NCBI RefSeq assembly: GCF_900601905.1 | Contig: NZ_UWFA01000416.1 | Location: forward strand, 496,001-560,000 | Direction of reading: 5' to 3' | DNA length: 64,000 nt | Origin: Pseudomonas viridiflava | GTDB lineage: Bacteria; Pseudomonadota; Gammaproteobacteria; Pseudomonadales; Pseudomonadaceae | Shown here: piece by piece, positions 16,529 to 25,070 of the stretch | Numbering within the stretch: position 1 is the stretch's first letter | Layout: each line of letters starts with the position of its first letter | Position numbers and translations under genes: made by a program | Notes under the pieces: model-generated | Seen by the model: the letters and a program-made list of their open reading frames with translations, nothing else | What the model was told of the DNA's origin: nothing | Databases searched by the model: none

Positions 16529-18151
16529 ATGTTCAACAAATTAAGTATTTCGCAAAAGCTTTATTTAAGCTTCGCGACAGTCGTCGTATTGATCAGTTTG
16601 CTGGTAGCGAGTGCGTATAAAGGATTCGAAGCCGTGGAAGACGCTACGAATAGTAACGTTCATACCTATCAGGTTATTAGCGGAGCCCAGTTGGCCCTCG
16701 AACAATTGATCAACATCGAAACCGGTATGCGGGGTTTCGTCATTTCTTCAAAAGATGCGTTTCTTGAGCCATTGGTCGCCGGCGAAAAGCGCTTTTCAGA
16801 ACAAATGGACTTGCTCAAACGTTTGACGGCGGACAATCCTGCGCAGCAGCAACGGCTGATTTCGCTGGGCGAAATGCAGAAACGCTGGCTGGCAGAAGAC
16901 ATCGATCCAATCATCACTCTGCGCAGAAGCCTGACTGCGCGCAACATGCCCGACGACGAACTGGACACTCGCATCTCCTCCGGTGCCGACAAAGCCAAGA
17001 TGGACAATATGCGGGCAACCCTGGCTGAAATTACCGCCGCCGAAACCACTCTGCTGGTGGCAAGAAGCCGGGAAATGGCCGATGCCAAGCAACTTGCTGT
17101 CACGATCCTGCTCTTGGGTGGAGGCACTGCGGCGGTGCTCTCCCTGATTCTGGCGACAACGCTGGGGCGCAGTACCACCCGACGCCTGCAATTGGCGATT
17201 GATGCTGCCACTGCGATTGCCAACGGCAAACTTGATACGGTGATCGACACCAGCAGCCACGATGAATTACCCAAAGCCTTCGACCGCATGCAGAAGCGTC
17301 TGCGTGAAATGATTCAACAAATCAGCCTGGCCTCGAATCAGCTCATGGTCTCGGTGCAACAGATTTCGGGAGCCTCGGAGCAATTGTCCGGTGCGATCCA
17401 GGAGCAGTCGACGTCGGCGTCCATGATGGCCGCCACCATTGAAGAATTGACGGTCAGCATTCATCACGTTTCCGAGAATGCGGATGAGGCCCACCAGCTC
17501 GCCAGTCGTTCGGGTCAGCAATCCAAAGACGGCGCGCGGGTCATCGAGAACACGCTGTCCAGTATGAATGGCATTGCCAGGACCGTGCAGCACTCCTCGG
17601 ACCAGGTCGCCGGACTGGGTCAGCATTCAGAGCAGATTTCCTCGATCATCAGTGTGATCCAGGGCATTGCCGACCAGACCAACCTTCTGGCGCTCAACGC
17701 TGCCATCGAGGCGGCACGGGCGGGGGAGCAAGGTCGCGGATTTGCCGTGGTCGCCGATGAGGTTCGGCTGCTTGCACAGAACACGGGCAAGTCGACGAAA
17801 GAAATCTCAGTCATGATCGAAAAAATCCAGGCGGGCGTTAGGAGCACAGTCGAAAGCATGCGCGGTGGCGTATTGGAAGTGAATGAAGGCGTCGAAACGG
17901 CAGGCACTGCTGGCAATGCGATCATCGAAATTCGTGACAGCTCAGACAAAGTGCTGCAGGTCGTCGATCAGATTTCGTTCGCGTTGCGCGAGCAAACGGT
18001 AGCCAGCCAGGACGTTGCCCGCAACGTCGAGCGCTCGGCGCAGATGGCGGAAATGAATAACCTTTCTGTTCAGGAGCTACTCAAAACCAGTGGGGGCTTG
18101 AAGAGTCTGGCCTCCAGCCTCCAACTGGAGGTGAACAAGTTTCAGTTGTAG
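16529..18151 (+). CDS. Methyl-accepting chemotaxis protein with CHASE3 sensor
   Basis: A 540-residue chemoreceptor. A membrane segment at about residues 12-30 is followed by a periplasmic CHASE3-type helical sensor (IETGMRGFVISSKDAFLEPL is the family signature) to about residue 185, then a second membrane segment (VTILLLGGGTAAVLSLILAT), a HAMP domain to about residue 265, and the cytoplasmic signalling domain. The highly conserved hairpin tip includes IADQTNLLALNAAIEAARAG. Output goes to CheA/CheW, which are not in this window. The ligand of CHASE3 receptors is generally unknown. It is a single-gene transcription unit ending in a hairpin at 18185. Confidence 0.97.
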   Translation: MFNKLSISQKLYLSFATVVVLISLLVASAYKGFEAVEDATNSNVHTYQVISGAQLALEQLINIETGMRGFVISSKDAFLEPLVAGEKRFSEQMDLLKRLTADNPAQQQRLISLGEMQKRWLAEDIDPIITLRRSLTARNMPDDELDTRISSGADKAKMDNMRATLAEITAAETTLLVARSREMADAKQLAVTILLLGGGTAAVLSLILATTLGRSTTRRLQLAIDAATAIANGKLDTVIDTSSHDELPKAFDRMQKRLREMIQQISLASNQLMVSVQQISGASEQLSGAIQEQSTSASMMAATIEELTVSIHHVSENADEAHQLASRSGQQSKDGARVIENTLSSMNGIARTVQHSSDQVAGLGQHSEQISSIISVIQGIADQTNLLALNAAIEAARAGEQGRGFAVVADEVRLLAQNTGKSTKEISVMIEKIQAGVRSTVESMRGGVLEVNEGVETAGTAGNAIIEIRDSSDKVLQVVDQISFALREQTVASQDVARNVERSAQMAEMNNLSVQELLKTSGGLKSLASSLQLEVNKFQL

Positions 18152-18184
18152 TCATGAGCGGCATCCGGGAGATTTCAGAATCTG

Positions 18185-18204
18185 CTGCCCTATGAGGGCA
18201 GTTT
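18185..18204 (+). terminator. Rho-independent-like terminator of the chemoreceptor gene
   Basis: CTGCCCT and AGGGCAG form a 7-base-pair stem around ATG, followed by TTT. It lies 33 bases past the chemoreceptor stop. Confidence 0.55.
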
Positions 18205-18412
18205 GATCTGCTCGCAAGGTCGGTCTGGTCTGTGTGTGTGCTGACCGATCTGCTCAAGGGGCGCATTTCGACCTTTGAGCGGCATTTATGTGGCGCCGGT
18301 TATGTGGTTCAGGCATAGGTCATTCTGCAACGTCATAACTCAAGCGTTTGTTGCATGATAGGCTTCGTACATTGTGCCCATATTGCGATCGTAGATTGGA
18401 TCAGGAAACGTC

Positions 18413-19282
18413 ATGCCGAAACTTTCACACTCACAGCTACGCCGCAATCTCAGAGAGTTACAGTCTTCACGCAAGTGCTTCGATACCGCTTCGGTTTTTG
18501 ATCCGATGTCTGCCCGCATTGCGGCAGATCTCGGCTTCGAGGTGGGAATTCTTGGCGGCTCGGTTGCCTCGTTGCAGGTGCTGGCCGCTCCCGATTTTGC
18601 CCTGATAACGTTGACCGAGTTCGTTGAGCAGGCGACCCGAATAGGTCGCGTCGCGCAACTGCCTTTCATAGCGGATGCTGATCACGGCTATGGCAACGCT
18701 CTCAACGTCATGCGCACTGTTGAAGAACTTGAGCGCGCGGGCGTCGCGGCACTGACCATTGAAGATACCCTGTTGCCCGCGCAATTCAGTCGCAAATCCA
18801 CGGATCTGATTTCCATCGACGAAGGCATCGGCAAGGTCAAGGCGGCCCTTGAGGCACGTATTGATCCAGAACTTTCGATCATTGCCCGCACCAACGCCTC
18901 GCTGCTGCCCGTGGAGGCGGTAATAAAGCGCATCAAAGCCTACGAAAAGGCCGGTGCAGACGCCATCTGCATAGTGGGCATCACTGACTTCGAACATCTG
19001 GAACAAGTATCCGAAGGCTTGAAAGTGCCTTTGATGCTGGTGACGTATGGCAATCCAAAGCTTGATGACATTCAGCGTTTGGCTGATCTGGGAGTGCGGA
19101 TTCTGGTTGCAGGTCATGCTGCCTATTTTGCAGCGATCAAGGCAACTTACGACAGCCTCCGTGCCCAACGCGGGCTCACTCAGAGCACTTCCAATCTGAG
19201 CGCAACAGAATTGACCCACACCTATACGCAGCCTCAAAGCTACGTCGAGTGGGCGAAAGAGTTCATGGATGTGAAAGAGTAA
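18413..19282 (+). CDS. Oxaloacetate decarboxylase, PEP mutase/isocitrate lyase superfamily
   Basis: A 289-residue enzyme of the PEP mutase/isocitrate lyase superfamily, closely resembling in length and motifs the Pseudomonas aeruginosa PA4872 type, characterised as a metal-dependent oxaloacetate decarboxylase. The barrel carries the metal-binding ADADHGYGNALNVMRTVEEL region and the IEDTLLPAQFS loop. PA4872-type members have the substituted gating loop rather than the KKCGH of isocitrate lyase, and no KKCGH is seen here. It converts oxaloacetate to pyruvate and CO2 in the cytoplasm. No clear operon partner; ycaC follows after about 180 bases. Confidence 0.9.
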   Translation: MPKLSHSQLRRNLRELQSSRKCFDTASVFDPMSARIAADLGFEVGILGGSVASLQVLAAPDFALITLTEFVEQATRIGRVAQLPFIADADHGYGNALNVMRTVEELERAGVAALTIEDTLLPAQFSRKSTDLISIDEGIGKVKAALEARIDPELSIIARTNASLLPVEAVIKRIKAYEKAGADAICIVGITDFEHLEQVSEGLKVPLMLVTYGNPKLDDIQRLADLGVRILVAGHAAYFAAIKATYDSLRAQRGLTQSTSNLSATELTHTYTQPQSYVEWAKEFMDVKE

Positions 19283-19459
19283 TCACACCGGTGACTCTGT
19301 CCGGGACCGCATGACCCGCCGGAGCTGCACAAGCATTGTGATTGTCCGCTTCTGGTGGACAGTCAAACCTTTTTCAAGTGGTTTTTCATCATACGGCTGA
19401 CCAGTAATCTGAGCCCATGTTGAACGACAGCCACTCACCACTTCGAAAAAGGATTGCCC

Positions 19460-20086
19460 ATGACTAACGCCACTTACAACCGCCTGAACAAAGACGACGC
19501 CGTAGTTCTGCTGGTCGACCACCAGACAGGCCTGATTTCTCTGGTCCAGGACTTCAGCCCCAACGAGTTCAAGAACAACGTGCTGGCCCTGGCTGACGTG
19601 GCCAAGTTCTTCGAGTTGCCGACGATTCTCACCACCAGCTTCGAACAAGGCCCGAATGGTCCACTGGTTCCAGAGTTGAAGGAGATGTTTCCGGACGCTC
19701 CGTACATCGCTCGCCCTGGTCAGATCAACGCCTGGGACAACGAAGATTTCGTCAAGGCAATCAAGGCGACCGGCCGCAAGCAGTTGATCATCGCCGGTGT
19801 TGTGACGGATGTCTGTGTAGCGTTCCCGACCTTGTCGGCGCTGGCTGAAGGGTTTGACGTGTTCGTGGTGACTGATTCTTCCGGCACTTTCAATACCGCT
19901 GTGCAGCAAGCCGCCTGGAACCGCATGACACAGGCTGGCGCACAGATGATGAACTGGTTCTCGGTGGCCTGTGAGCTGCAACGCGACTGGCGCAACGATA
20001 TCGAAGGCCTGGGCAACCTGCTGTCGCAGCGCATTCCGAACTACCGCAACCTGATGAACAGCTACTCAGCGTTGGCTGCTCGCTAA
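19460..20086 (+). CDS. ycaC: YcaC-type isochorismatase-family hydrolase
   Basis: A 208-residue cysteine hydrolase of the isochorismatase fold, very like YcaC, an octameric-ring hydrolase of unknown substrate. The catalytic triad is visible: Asp in VLLVDHQTG near residue 18, Lys in AIKATGRKQL near residue 109 and Cys in VVTDVCVAFPT near residue 118. The start at 19460 (MTNATYNRL) has AAAAAGGA six bases upstream; a further in-frame start two codons earlier is less well placed. It is followed by an imperfect hairpin at 20104-20134. Confidence 0.93.
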   Translation: MTNATYNRLNKDDAVVLLVDHQTGLISLVQDFSPNEFKNNVLALADVAKFFELPTILTTSFEQGPNGPLVPELKEMFPDAPYIARPGQINAWDNEDFVKAIKATGRKQLIIAGVVTDVCVAFPTLSALAEGFDVFVVTDSSGTFNTAVQQAAWNRMTQAGAQMMNWFSVACELQRDWRNDIEGLGNLLSQRIPNYRNLMNSYSALAAR

Positions 20087-20103
20087 CACCGCATCGCGGG
20101 ACC

Positions 20104-20134
20104 GTCAGGAGGTTTGCTTTGCAGACCTTCTGAC
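20104..20134 (+). terminator. Hairpin after ycaC
   Basis: GTCAGGAGGT pairs with ACCTTCTGAC (one G-U pair) around an 11-base loop, 18 bases after the ycaC stop. No T-run follows, so termination strength is uncertain. Confidence 0.4.
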
Positions 20135-20232
20135 CGCTGCGAATCACTCGCCGCAGCACTGCCCGATTGGCGACAACTGGCTTGCACCAGCGCCGCCAGA
20201 ATGGCGATCAGCAAGTCAGGTGAGCGCAAGGC

Positions 20233-20388
20233 TCACGCTTGCTCATCTTGCTCGTCATCGTCGTGCTTGAGCGCAGGCTTCATGCCAGGCTGCGGCGCGT
20301 GCTCGGCGTTGGGTGCGATTTCTTCGCCGTGGTTCTTTTTCTCTTGCTGGACTTTCTTGTCGTGGGCAACGTTACGAGGATCGGTCAT
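20233..20388 (-). CDS. Small highly charged conserved-looking protein (51 residues)
   Basis: A 51-residue open frame that reads from ATG at 20388 (AAGGA six bases upstream, an excellent ribosome site) to TGA at 20233. The product begins MTDPRNVAHDKKVQQEKKNH, has no hydrophobic segment and ends in an Asp/Glu-rich tail (KHDDDEQDEQA). It would be a soluble, probably disordered polypeptide. Third-position GC bias and the ribosome site support translation. I know of small Pseudomonas hypotheticals with this kind of composition but no function. It lies between ycaC and the secreted hydrolase, separately transcribed. Confidence 0.7.
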   Translation of the reverse strand: MTDPRNVAHDKKVQQEKKNHGEEIAPNAEHAPQPGMKPALKHDDDEQDEQA

Positions 20389-20577
20389 GGAAGTTCCTTG
20401 ATTGGGCAGTGATTCAAAATGCCCGTCGACGCCTCACACCGTTGGTGATCGCCGGGGCAAAGGTTGGAGTCCGCATGGGATCAGGCGTTCAGTACATCTG
20501 AGCCCATGGGGCATTGACCTTTGCCGCAGCGATTTATCAACCAACGAGGATCAGCGTCCGGTTTGGCTGCGCCCCCG

Positions 20578-21516
20578 CTATCGAATGTTCTTGCTCAGGA
20601 ATTCCCGGATGACAGGAATGATTTCCTTGCTGTGGGTTTCAAGTGCGAAGTGGCCGGTGTCGTAAAAACGAATGTCCGCTTTGGGCAGATCACGTTTCCA
20701 GGCTTCGGCCCCGGCTGGCAGGAAGAAAGGATCGTTCTTTCCCCAGACCGCCAGCAGTGGCGGCTGGTACTGACGGAAATACGCCTGGAAAGCCGGGTAC
20801 ATGGCGACGTTGGTGGCGTAATCGAGAAGCAGGTCAAGCTGGATGTCTGCGTTACCTGGCCGGGTGACCTGCAGCCCTTCCAGCGTGTAGCCATCTGGAG
20901 AAACCGAACTCTTGTCGGCTACCCCTTCAAGGTATTGCCACTTGATCGAGGCGGGTGTCGGGAAGTCGTGCAGAGCCTCGCGGTTCTGCTGAGTGGGTTG
21001 CTTCCAGTATTCCTGGATTGGCGCCCAGCTATCACCCAAGCCTTCCTCATAAGCGTTGCCGTTCTGGGAAATAATCGCCGTCACCCGCTCAGGATGGGCC
21101 ACCGCCAGACGCCAGCCGACCGGCGCACCATAGTCGTGAACCATCAGCGCGTATTTATCGAGCTTGAGCTGTTCGGTGAACTGGCCGATGGTCGTGGCCA
21201 GTTGGGTAAAGGTGTAGGGGTACTTCCCTCTTGCAGGGCTTTGAGTGAAGCCAAACGCGGGCAGATCCGGCGCGATCACATGATAACGATCGGCGAGTGC
21301 CGGCATCAGGTCGCGGAACATGAATGACGAGCCCGCGAAGCCGTGCAGCAACAGCACGGTGGGTGCCTTGGGGTTGCCAGCCTCGCGGTAGAAAACCTTC
21401 ACATCCCCTACTTGTTCGTAGCGGTAATGCACAGTGTTGTCGGCGTTGGCGGACTGTACGCCGCCGAGAAGCGCAGAGGCCACGAGCGCCGCAGCGGCAA
21501 TCGATCTGGAAGACAT
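20578..21516 (-). CDS. Secreted alpha/beta hydrolase with Asp nucleophile (epoxide hydrolase/haloalkane dehalogenase-like)
   Basis: A 312-residue alpha/beta-fold hydrolase with an N-terminal signal peptide (AAAALVASALLGGVQSANA, cleavage about residue 25). The oxyanion region is LLLHGFAGSSF and the nucleophile elbow is VHDYGAP with Asp128 in place of Ser, the hallmark of epoxide hydrolases and haloalkane dehalogenases. A late His in YDTGHFALETH completes the triad. It is divergent from the CGNR regulator gene at 21611, with 94 bases between. Export plus an Asp nucleophile resembles the architecture of Cif, a secreted epoxide hydrolase, but the substrate here is unknown. Confidence 0.9.
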   Translation of the reverse strand: MSSRSIAAAALVASALLGGVQSANADNTVHYRYEQVGDVKVFYREAGNPKAPTVLLLHGFAGSSFMFRDLMPALADRYHVIAPDLPAFGFTQSPARGKYPYTFTQLATTIGQFTEQLKLDKYALMVHDYGAPVGWRLAVAHPERVTAIISQNGNAYEEGLGDSWAPIQEYWKQPTQQNREALHDFPTPASIKWQYLEGVADKSSVSPDGYTLEGLQVTRPGNADIQLDLLLDYATNVAMYPAFQAYFRQYQPPLLAVWGKNDPFFLPAGAEAWKRDLPKADIRFYDTGHFALETHSKEIIPVIREFLSKNIR

Positions 21517-21610
21517 GATGAAACCCCTTTGTAACCGTTAAAATTGAGATTTGAAGGTTACGAGGCATTTTGGTAACCTGTCAACCGCATTTTATGAGTT
21601 ACGGACGAAC

Positions 21611-22195
21611 ATGAACCCGACCAACACTGTCGCCAGCCCGCTCTTCCTCGCAGACAACCTCGCTCTTGATTTCATCAACACTGAGTACGGGGTAGATGAC
21701 CAGCGTCACGATTGCCTGACTGATGACCAGAGCGTGATCAACTGGCTGACCACGGCAGGGTTGCTGCCTGCGAGTTCGTTTCAGGGCGACCGCGTCGGGC
21801 TGAGGGCACAAGCCGTTAAACTTCGCGATAGCTCAAGGGCGTTGATTAGTGCCGCCATGGCAGGGATGCCAGCGGACCCTGGCGTGATCAACCATGTGCT
21901 TGAGGCGGGCCGCCCGGTGAGCAGGCTGGAATGGGATGCCGAGGCTCAGCAGTTACGAGCCAGCATCAGTCAGCGGGACGCCAGCCCGGCCAGCCTGTTG
22001 TGGCCTGTTGCGGACGCCCTGGCAAAACTTGTCACGGGGGACAAGTTCGAATTCGTTCGCCAATGCGAAGCCCATGACTGCGTTCTGCTGTTTCATGACT
22101 TGAGCAAATCGCACCGTCGCCGCTGGTGCAGCATGTCGACCTGCGGCAACCGTATGAAAGTGGCAGCGTTTCGCTCCAGAAATAAACCGCAATAG
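21611..22195 (+). CDS. CGNR zinc-finger (ABATE domain) stress-type regulator
   Basis: A 194-residue protein with an N-terminal ABATE domain (PLFLADNLALDFINTEYG) and a C-terminal CGNR zinc finger. The finger is visible as CEAHDCVLLFHD, then RRRWCSMSTCGNR, giving the C-x4-C ... C-x4-C ligands and the CGNR name motif. Family members are predicted transcription regulators. Being divergent from the secreted hydrolase, it probably represses that gene (inference). The ATG at 21611 was chosen as the closest to the conserved domain; the ribosome site is weak. Confidence 0.9.
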   Translation: MNPTNTVASPLFLADNLALDFINTEYGVDDQRHDCLTDDQSVINWLTTAGLLPASSFQGDRVGLRAQAVKLRDSSRALISAAMAGMPADPGVINHVLEAGRPVSRLEWDAEAQQLRASISQRDASPASLLWPVADALAKLVTGDKFEFVRQCEAHDCVLLFHDLSKSHRRRWCSMSTCGNRMKVAAFRSRNKPQ

Positions 22196-22269
22196 TGTGG
22201 ATCGAGAGCACTCCGAACCCTTGGCGCGCGTGACCTGCGCGCAGCGGAGTCACCTTCGAGCAACTGCGC

Positions 22270-22518
22270 TCACTGGTGGTGAATAACCCCGGTCATGGCG
22301 GTGAACTGGCTCTGTTTGTTCTGAAGCTTGTCGAGGACTTCGGCCGGCGTCGATTCGCGAAATACCACCATGTGCCCTACTTCCTTGCCCCCCTCTGTGA
22401 CCCGCTCGATGTCGTTGATCATCCAGGTTTTCAGCTCTTCGACACTGATGCTCAACTGTGCTGCAACCTGAATATGGAAGCGCTCTGCATCGTACTGGTT
22501 GAATTGGTCATTGTTCAT
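22270..22518 (-). CDS. Hypothetical protein of 82 residues
   Basis: An 82-residue soluble protein with no recognised domain. It contains the stretch AAQLSISVEELKTWMINDIE and a basic/acidic second half ending TAMTGVIHHQ. Codon bias resembles the flanking genes. The upstream sequence on this strand has GGAGATAAGCCG before the ATG, a good ribosome site. It is 93 bases downstream of the GST gene on the same strand and may be the last gene of that unit. Function unknown. Confidence 0.7.
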   Translation of the reverse strand: MNNDQFNQYDAERFHIQVAAQLSISVEELKTWMINDIERVTEGGKEVGHMVVFRESTPAEVLDKLQNKQSQFTAMTGVIHHQ

Positions 22519-22611
22519 CGGCTTATCTCCAGGGTAAGTGGTGATCCACAGGTTGTTGCGCGGGTCTGTTTATCCAGCAGGACCGACAAGTCGGTCCGCT
22601 CCGGCAACGTT

Positions 22612-23238
22612 CTACTTGGCAAACTGGTACTCGCCACCCTGCTCCAGTGCCTTGTGATACGCGGCTCTTTCCTGGAATCGTTGTACCCAGGCCAGCACAT
22701 TCGGGTAAGGCTGCAGCATCCCCTGGGCTTTGGCGAATTCTCCAATGAAGCTCATCTGGATATCGGCGCCACTCAACTCTTCCCCAAGCAGATAAGGCGT
22801 CAACCCCAACGCCTCGTTCAGATACCCGAGGTAATTGGCCAGCTCCGATTCGATGCGCGGATGCAAAGGCGCGCCTGCGTCGCCCAGACGTCCCACATAC
22901 AGATTGAGCATCAGGGGCAGCATCGCCGAACCTTCCGCGAAGTGCAGCCACTGCACGTACTCATCGTAGGTAGCGCTGGCAGGATCCGGTTGTAACTGGC
23001 CGTCGCCATGGCGGCGAATCAGGTAATCGATGATGGCCCCGGACTCGATCAGCACATGGGGGCCGTCCTCGATGACCGGCGATTTCCCCAGCGGATGAAT
23101 GGCTTTGAGCTCCGGTGGTGCGAGGTTGGTTTTCGCATCTCGCTGGTAGCGCTTGATTTCGTAAGGCAGGCCAAGTTCTTCCAACAGCCATAAAATGCGC
23201 TGTGAGCGTGAATTGTTCAGGTGATGAAGAGTGATCAT
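22612..23238 (-). CDS. Glutathione S-transferase
   Basis: A 208-residue two-domain glutathione S-transferase. The thioredoxin-like N-terminal domain has the beta-class-like beginning MITLHHLNNSRSQRILWLLE with Ser/Asn at the active-site turn, the cis-Pro region GKSPVIEDGPHVLIESGAI (glutathione gamma-Glu recognition by Glu-Ser), and the C-terminal helical domain with the conserved LSGADIQMSF. It conjugates or isomerises electrophiles using glutathione. GGAG lies 5 bases before the ATG at 23238. It follows an SDR on the same strand (182-base gap), so the two may act together on a toxic metabolite (inference). Confidence 0.93.
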   Translation of the reverse strand: MITLHHLNNSRSQRILWLLEELGLPYEIKRYQRDAKTNLAPPELKAIHPLGKSPVIEDGPHVLIESGAIIDYLIRRHGDGQLQPDPASATYDEYVQWLHFAEGSAMLPLMLNLYVGRLGDAGAPLHPRIESELANYLGYLNEALGLTPYLLGEELSGADIQMSFIGEFAKAQGMLQPYPNVLAWVQRFQERAAYHKALEQGGEYQFAK

Positions 23239-23420
23239 GATTGCTCCGCAAAGCGCGAATGAATGTCTATGCAAAGACTCCACCATTGCTCTGGAGTGCC
23301 ATGAATCTGCGAGACCGGCGAAAATCCCGCCTCATTTCCACGCATCACACAGCGTGGATGGGATGGCAATCCACCCTGCTGGCTCGCCACCAAGGTGACT
23401 CCTGGCGAGGTGCCAGTGTG

Positions 23421-24209
23421 TCAGGCGATGGTATCGACGACGCCACCATCGACGCGCAGCGCTGCACCGGTAGTGGCCGACGCCTGCTCGGAGCTGACAT
23501 AGATGATCATGTTGGCGACCTCGTCCACGCTGGAGGCACGGCGAATAATCGAGCAGCCGCGATGGGCAACGACGAAATCTGCCGCGACTTTCTCCAGAGT
23601 CTCACCCGAGCTGTCGACGTCGGGCTTGAGCATCTCGGCAACACCTTCGGACAGGGTCGGCCCCGGCAGCACCGAGTTGACCGTGACGCCCGTGCCAGCC
23701 AGGCGCTTGGCCAGCCCTCTGGAAATCGCCAGTTGTGCAGTTTTGCTAAAGCCGTAGTGAATCATGTCAGCCGGTATATTCAGCGCCGACTCCGAAGACA
23801 CAAATACGATGCGCCCCCAGCCCCGCCCCACCATCCCGGGCGCATAGGCCCTGGAAATTCGTACGCCTGACATCACATTGGTTTCGAAAAAGCGCTGCCA
23901 CTCGCTGTCGGGGGTCTCGAAAAAATCCTGAGGGTTGAAAATGCCCAGGTTGTTGACCACCACGTCAAAGCTCGGGTGCTCGGTCAACAACTGCTGGCAC
24001 GCCTGCTCGCTGCTCAGATCGGCAACGAACCCCACGGCATTGGCAGCGAGCGGCCCAAGGCGCTGCATGGCAGATTCAACACTGGCCTGGCTGCGACCAT
24101 TGATCACCACCCGGGCACCCGCGTCGAGAAAGCCCTTGGCAGCCGCAAACCCGATACCACTGGTGGATCCGGTGACCAGAATGGTGCGGCCAGTAAAGTC
24201 GATCTTCAT
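23421..24209 (-). CDS. SDR-family oxidoreductase
   Basis: A 262-residue classical SDR with TGSTSGIGFAAAKGF at the cofactor site (residues about 14-21), VVNNLGIFN in place of NNAG, catalytic Ser in VFVSSESALN and Tyr/Lys in YGFSKTAQLA, and PGPTLSEGV downstream. Length and motif spacing fit the FabG-like group. It lies upstream of the GST on the same strand. No regulator is obviously paired with it. A 287-base gap to the arsenic operon (24210-24496) holds nothing I can identify. Confidence 0.93.
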   Translation of the reverse strand: MKIDFTGRTILVTGSTSGIGFAAAKGFLDAGARVVINGRSQASVESAMQRLGPLAANAVGFVADLSSEQACQQLLTEHPSFDVVVNNLGIFNPQDFFETPDSEWQRFFETNVMSGVRISRAYAPGMVGRGWGRIVFVSSESALNIPADMIHYGFSKTAQLAISRGLAKRLAGTGVTVNSVLPGPTLSEGVAEMLKPDVDSSGETLEKVAADFVVAHRGCSIIRRASSVDEVANMIIYVSSEQASATTGAALRVDGGVVDTIA

Positions 24210-24496
24210 CTCTGATTCTCCCAGGCAAATGAACGAGAGCTATCGTGAACCTCGATATTGCCCTGCGCAACGGCCCGGTCTGGATCAACCAGACCACCGG
24301 TTGAGAATGCGATGCAACGGCTATCCAAGCCCAAAGACCGATCCTCGGGTAAAGCCCACTTTTCATGATCACCACCACCCACGGTGCGCACCCTGTTGAA
24401 GACAGGTAATTCAGATCGCAGAGGGGTTCGGTCCGAGGCCCCAGGCACACCTGACTTTGCTGGTCCTAGAGCGATAAGAAAGATTGTTCCATCCAG

Positions 24497-25051
24497 CTAT
24501 ATCCGCGGACGAATCTCACTGAAAGGCACGGGCGGCCTTGGCGGATTCGTTGAATCCAGCGCGATACGCCAATATCCAACATCATGCCAAGCGCCATGCT
24601 TGAACCCCACTTCTGGATACGTGCCGACGTGAGCGAAGCCAAGTGCTTCGTGTAGCCCCACGCTGCCATCATTGGGCAGAGCGATCCCGGCATAGGCTGC
24701 GTGAAGTCCCTGCCTCTGCAACGTCGGTAGCAACACGTCATACAGCGCCCGACCGACGCCACTACGGTGCGCTTCTGGCGATATATATACGGTGACATCG
24801 ACCGACCAGCGATAGGCCTCACGAGCCCGGTGCTGACTGGCATATGCATAGCCGATGACCTGGCCGTCTCGCTCCGCAACCAAGTACGGGTAAGTTGGCA
24901 GAGTCGACTCAATTCGCTTGGCCATCTCATCGACTGTAGGCGGCTCAAGCTCGAACGAAATCGCCGTATGCTCAACCATCGGTGCGTAAATTGCCTGGAT
25001 GGCTGCCGCGTCCGAAACCTGCGCAATCCTTACAGGTGTGGCGTTGCTCAT
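24497..25051 (-). CDS. arsN1: GNAT acetyltransferase, phosphinothricin/arsinothricin acetyltransferase-like (ArsN1)
   Basis: A 184-residue GNAT protein of the phosphinothricin acetyltransferase (Pat/Bar) type. The acetyl-CoA-binding motif is HRSGVGRALYD and the family stretch EAYRWSVDVTVYIS precedes it. Homologues placed in ars operons (ArsN1) acetylate arsinothricin, an arsenic-containing antibiotic mimicking glutamate. It is the terminal gene of this operon, 19 bases after arsH, which supports the ArsN1 reading over a phosphinothricin detoxifier. Both activities may coexist. Confidence 0.8.
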   Translation of the reverse strand: MSNATPVRIAQVSDAAAIQAIYAPMVEHTAISFELEPPTVDEMAKRIESTLPTYPYLVAERDGQVIGYAYASQHRAREAYRWSVDVTVYISPEAHRSGVGRALYDVLLPTLQRQGLHAAYAGIALPNDGSVGLHEALGFAHVGTYPEVGFKHGAWHDVGYWRIALDSTNPPRPPVPFSEIRPRI

Positions 25052-25070
25052 CCTCTATCCCCTTGGTGGC

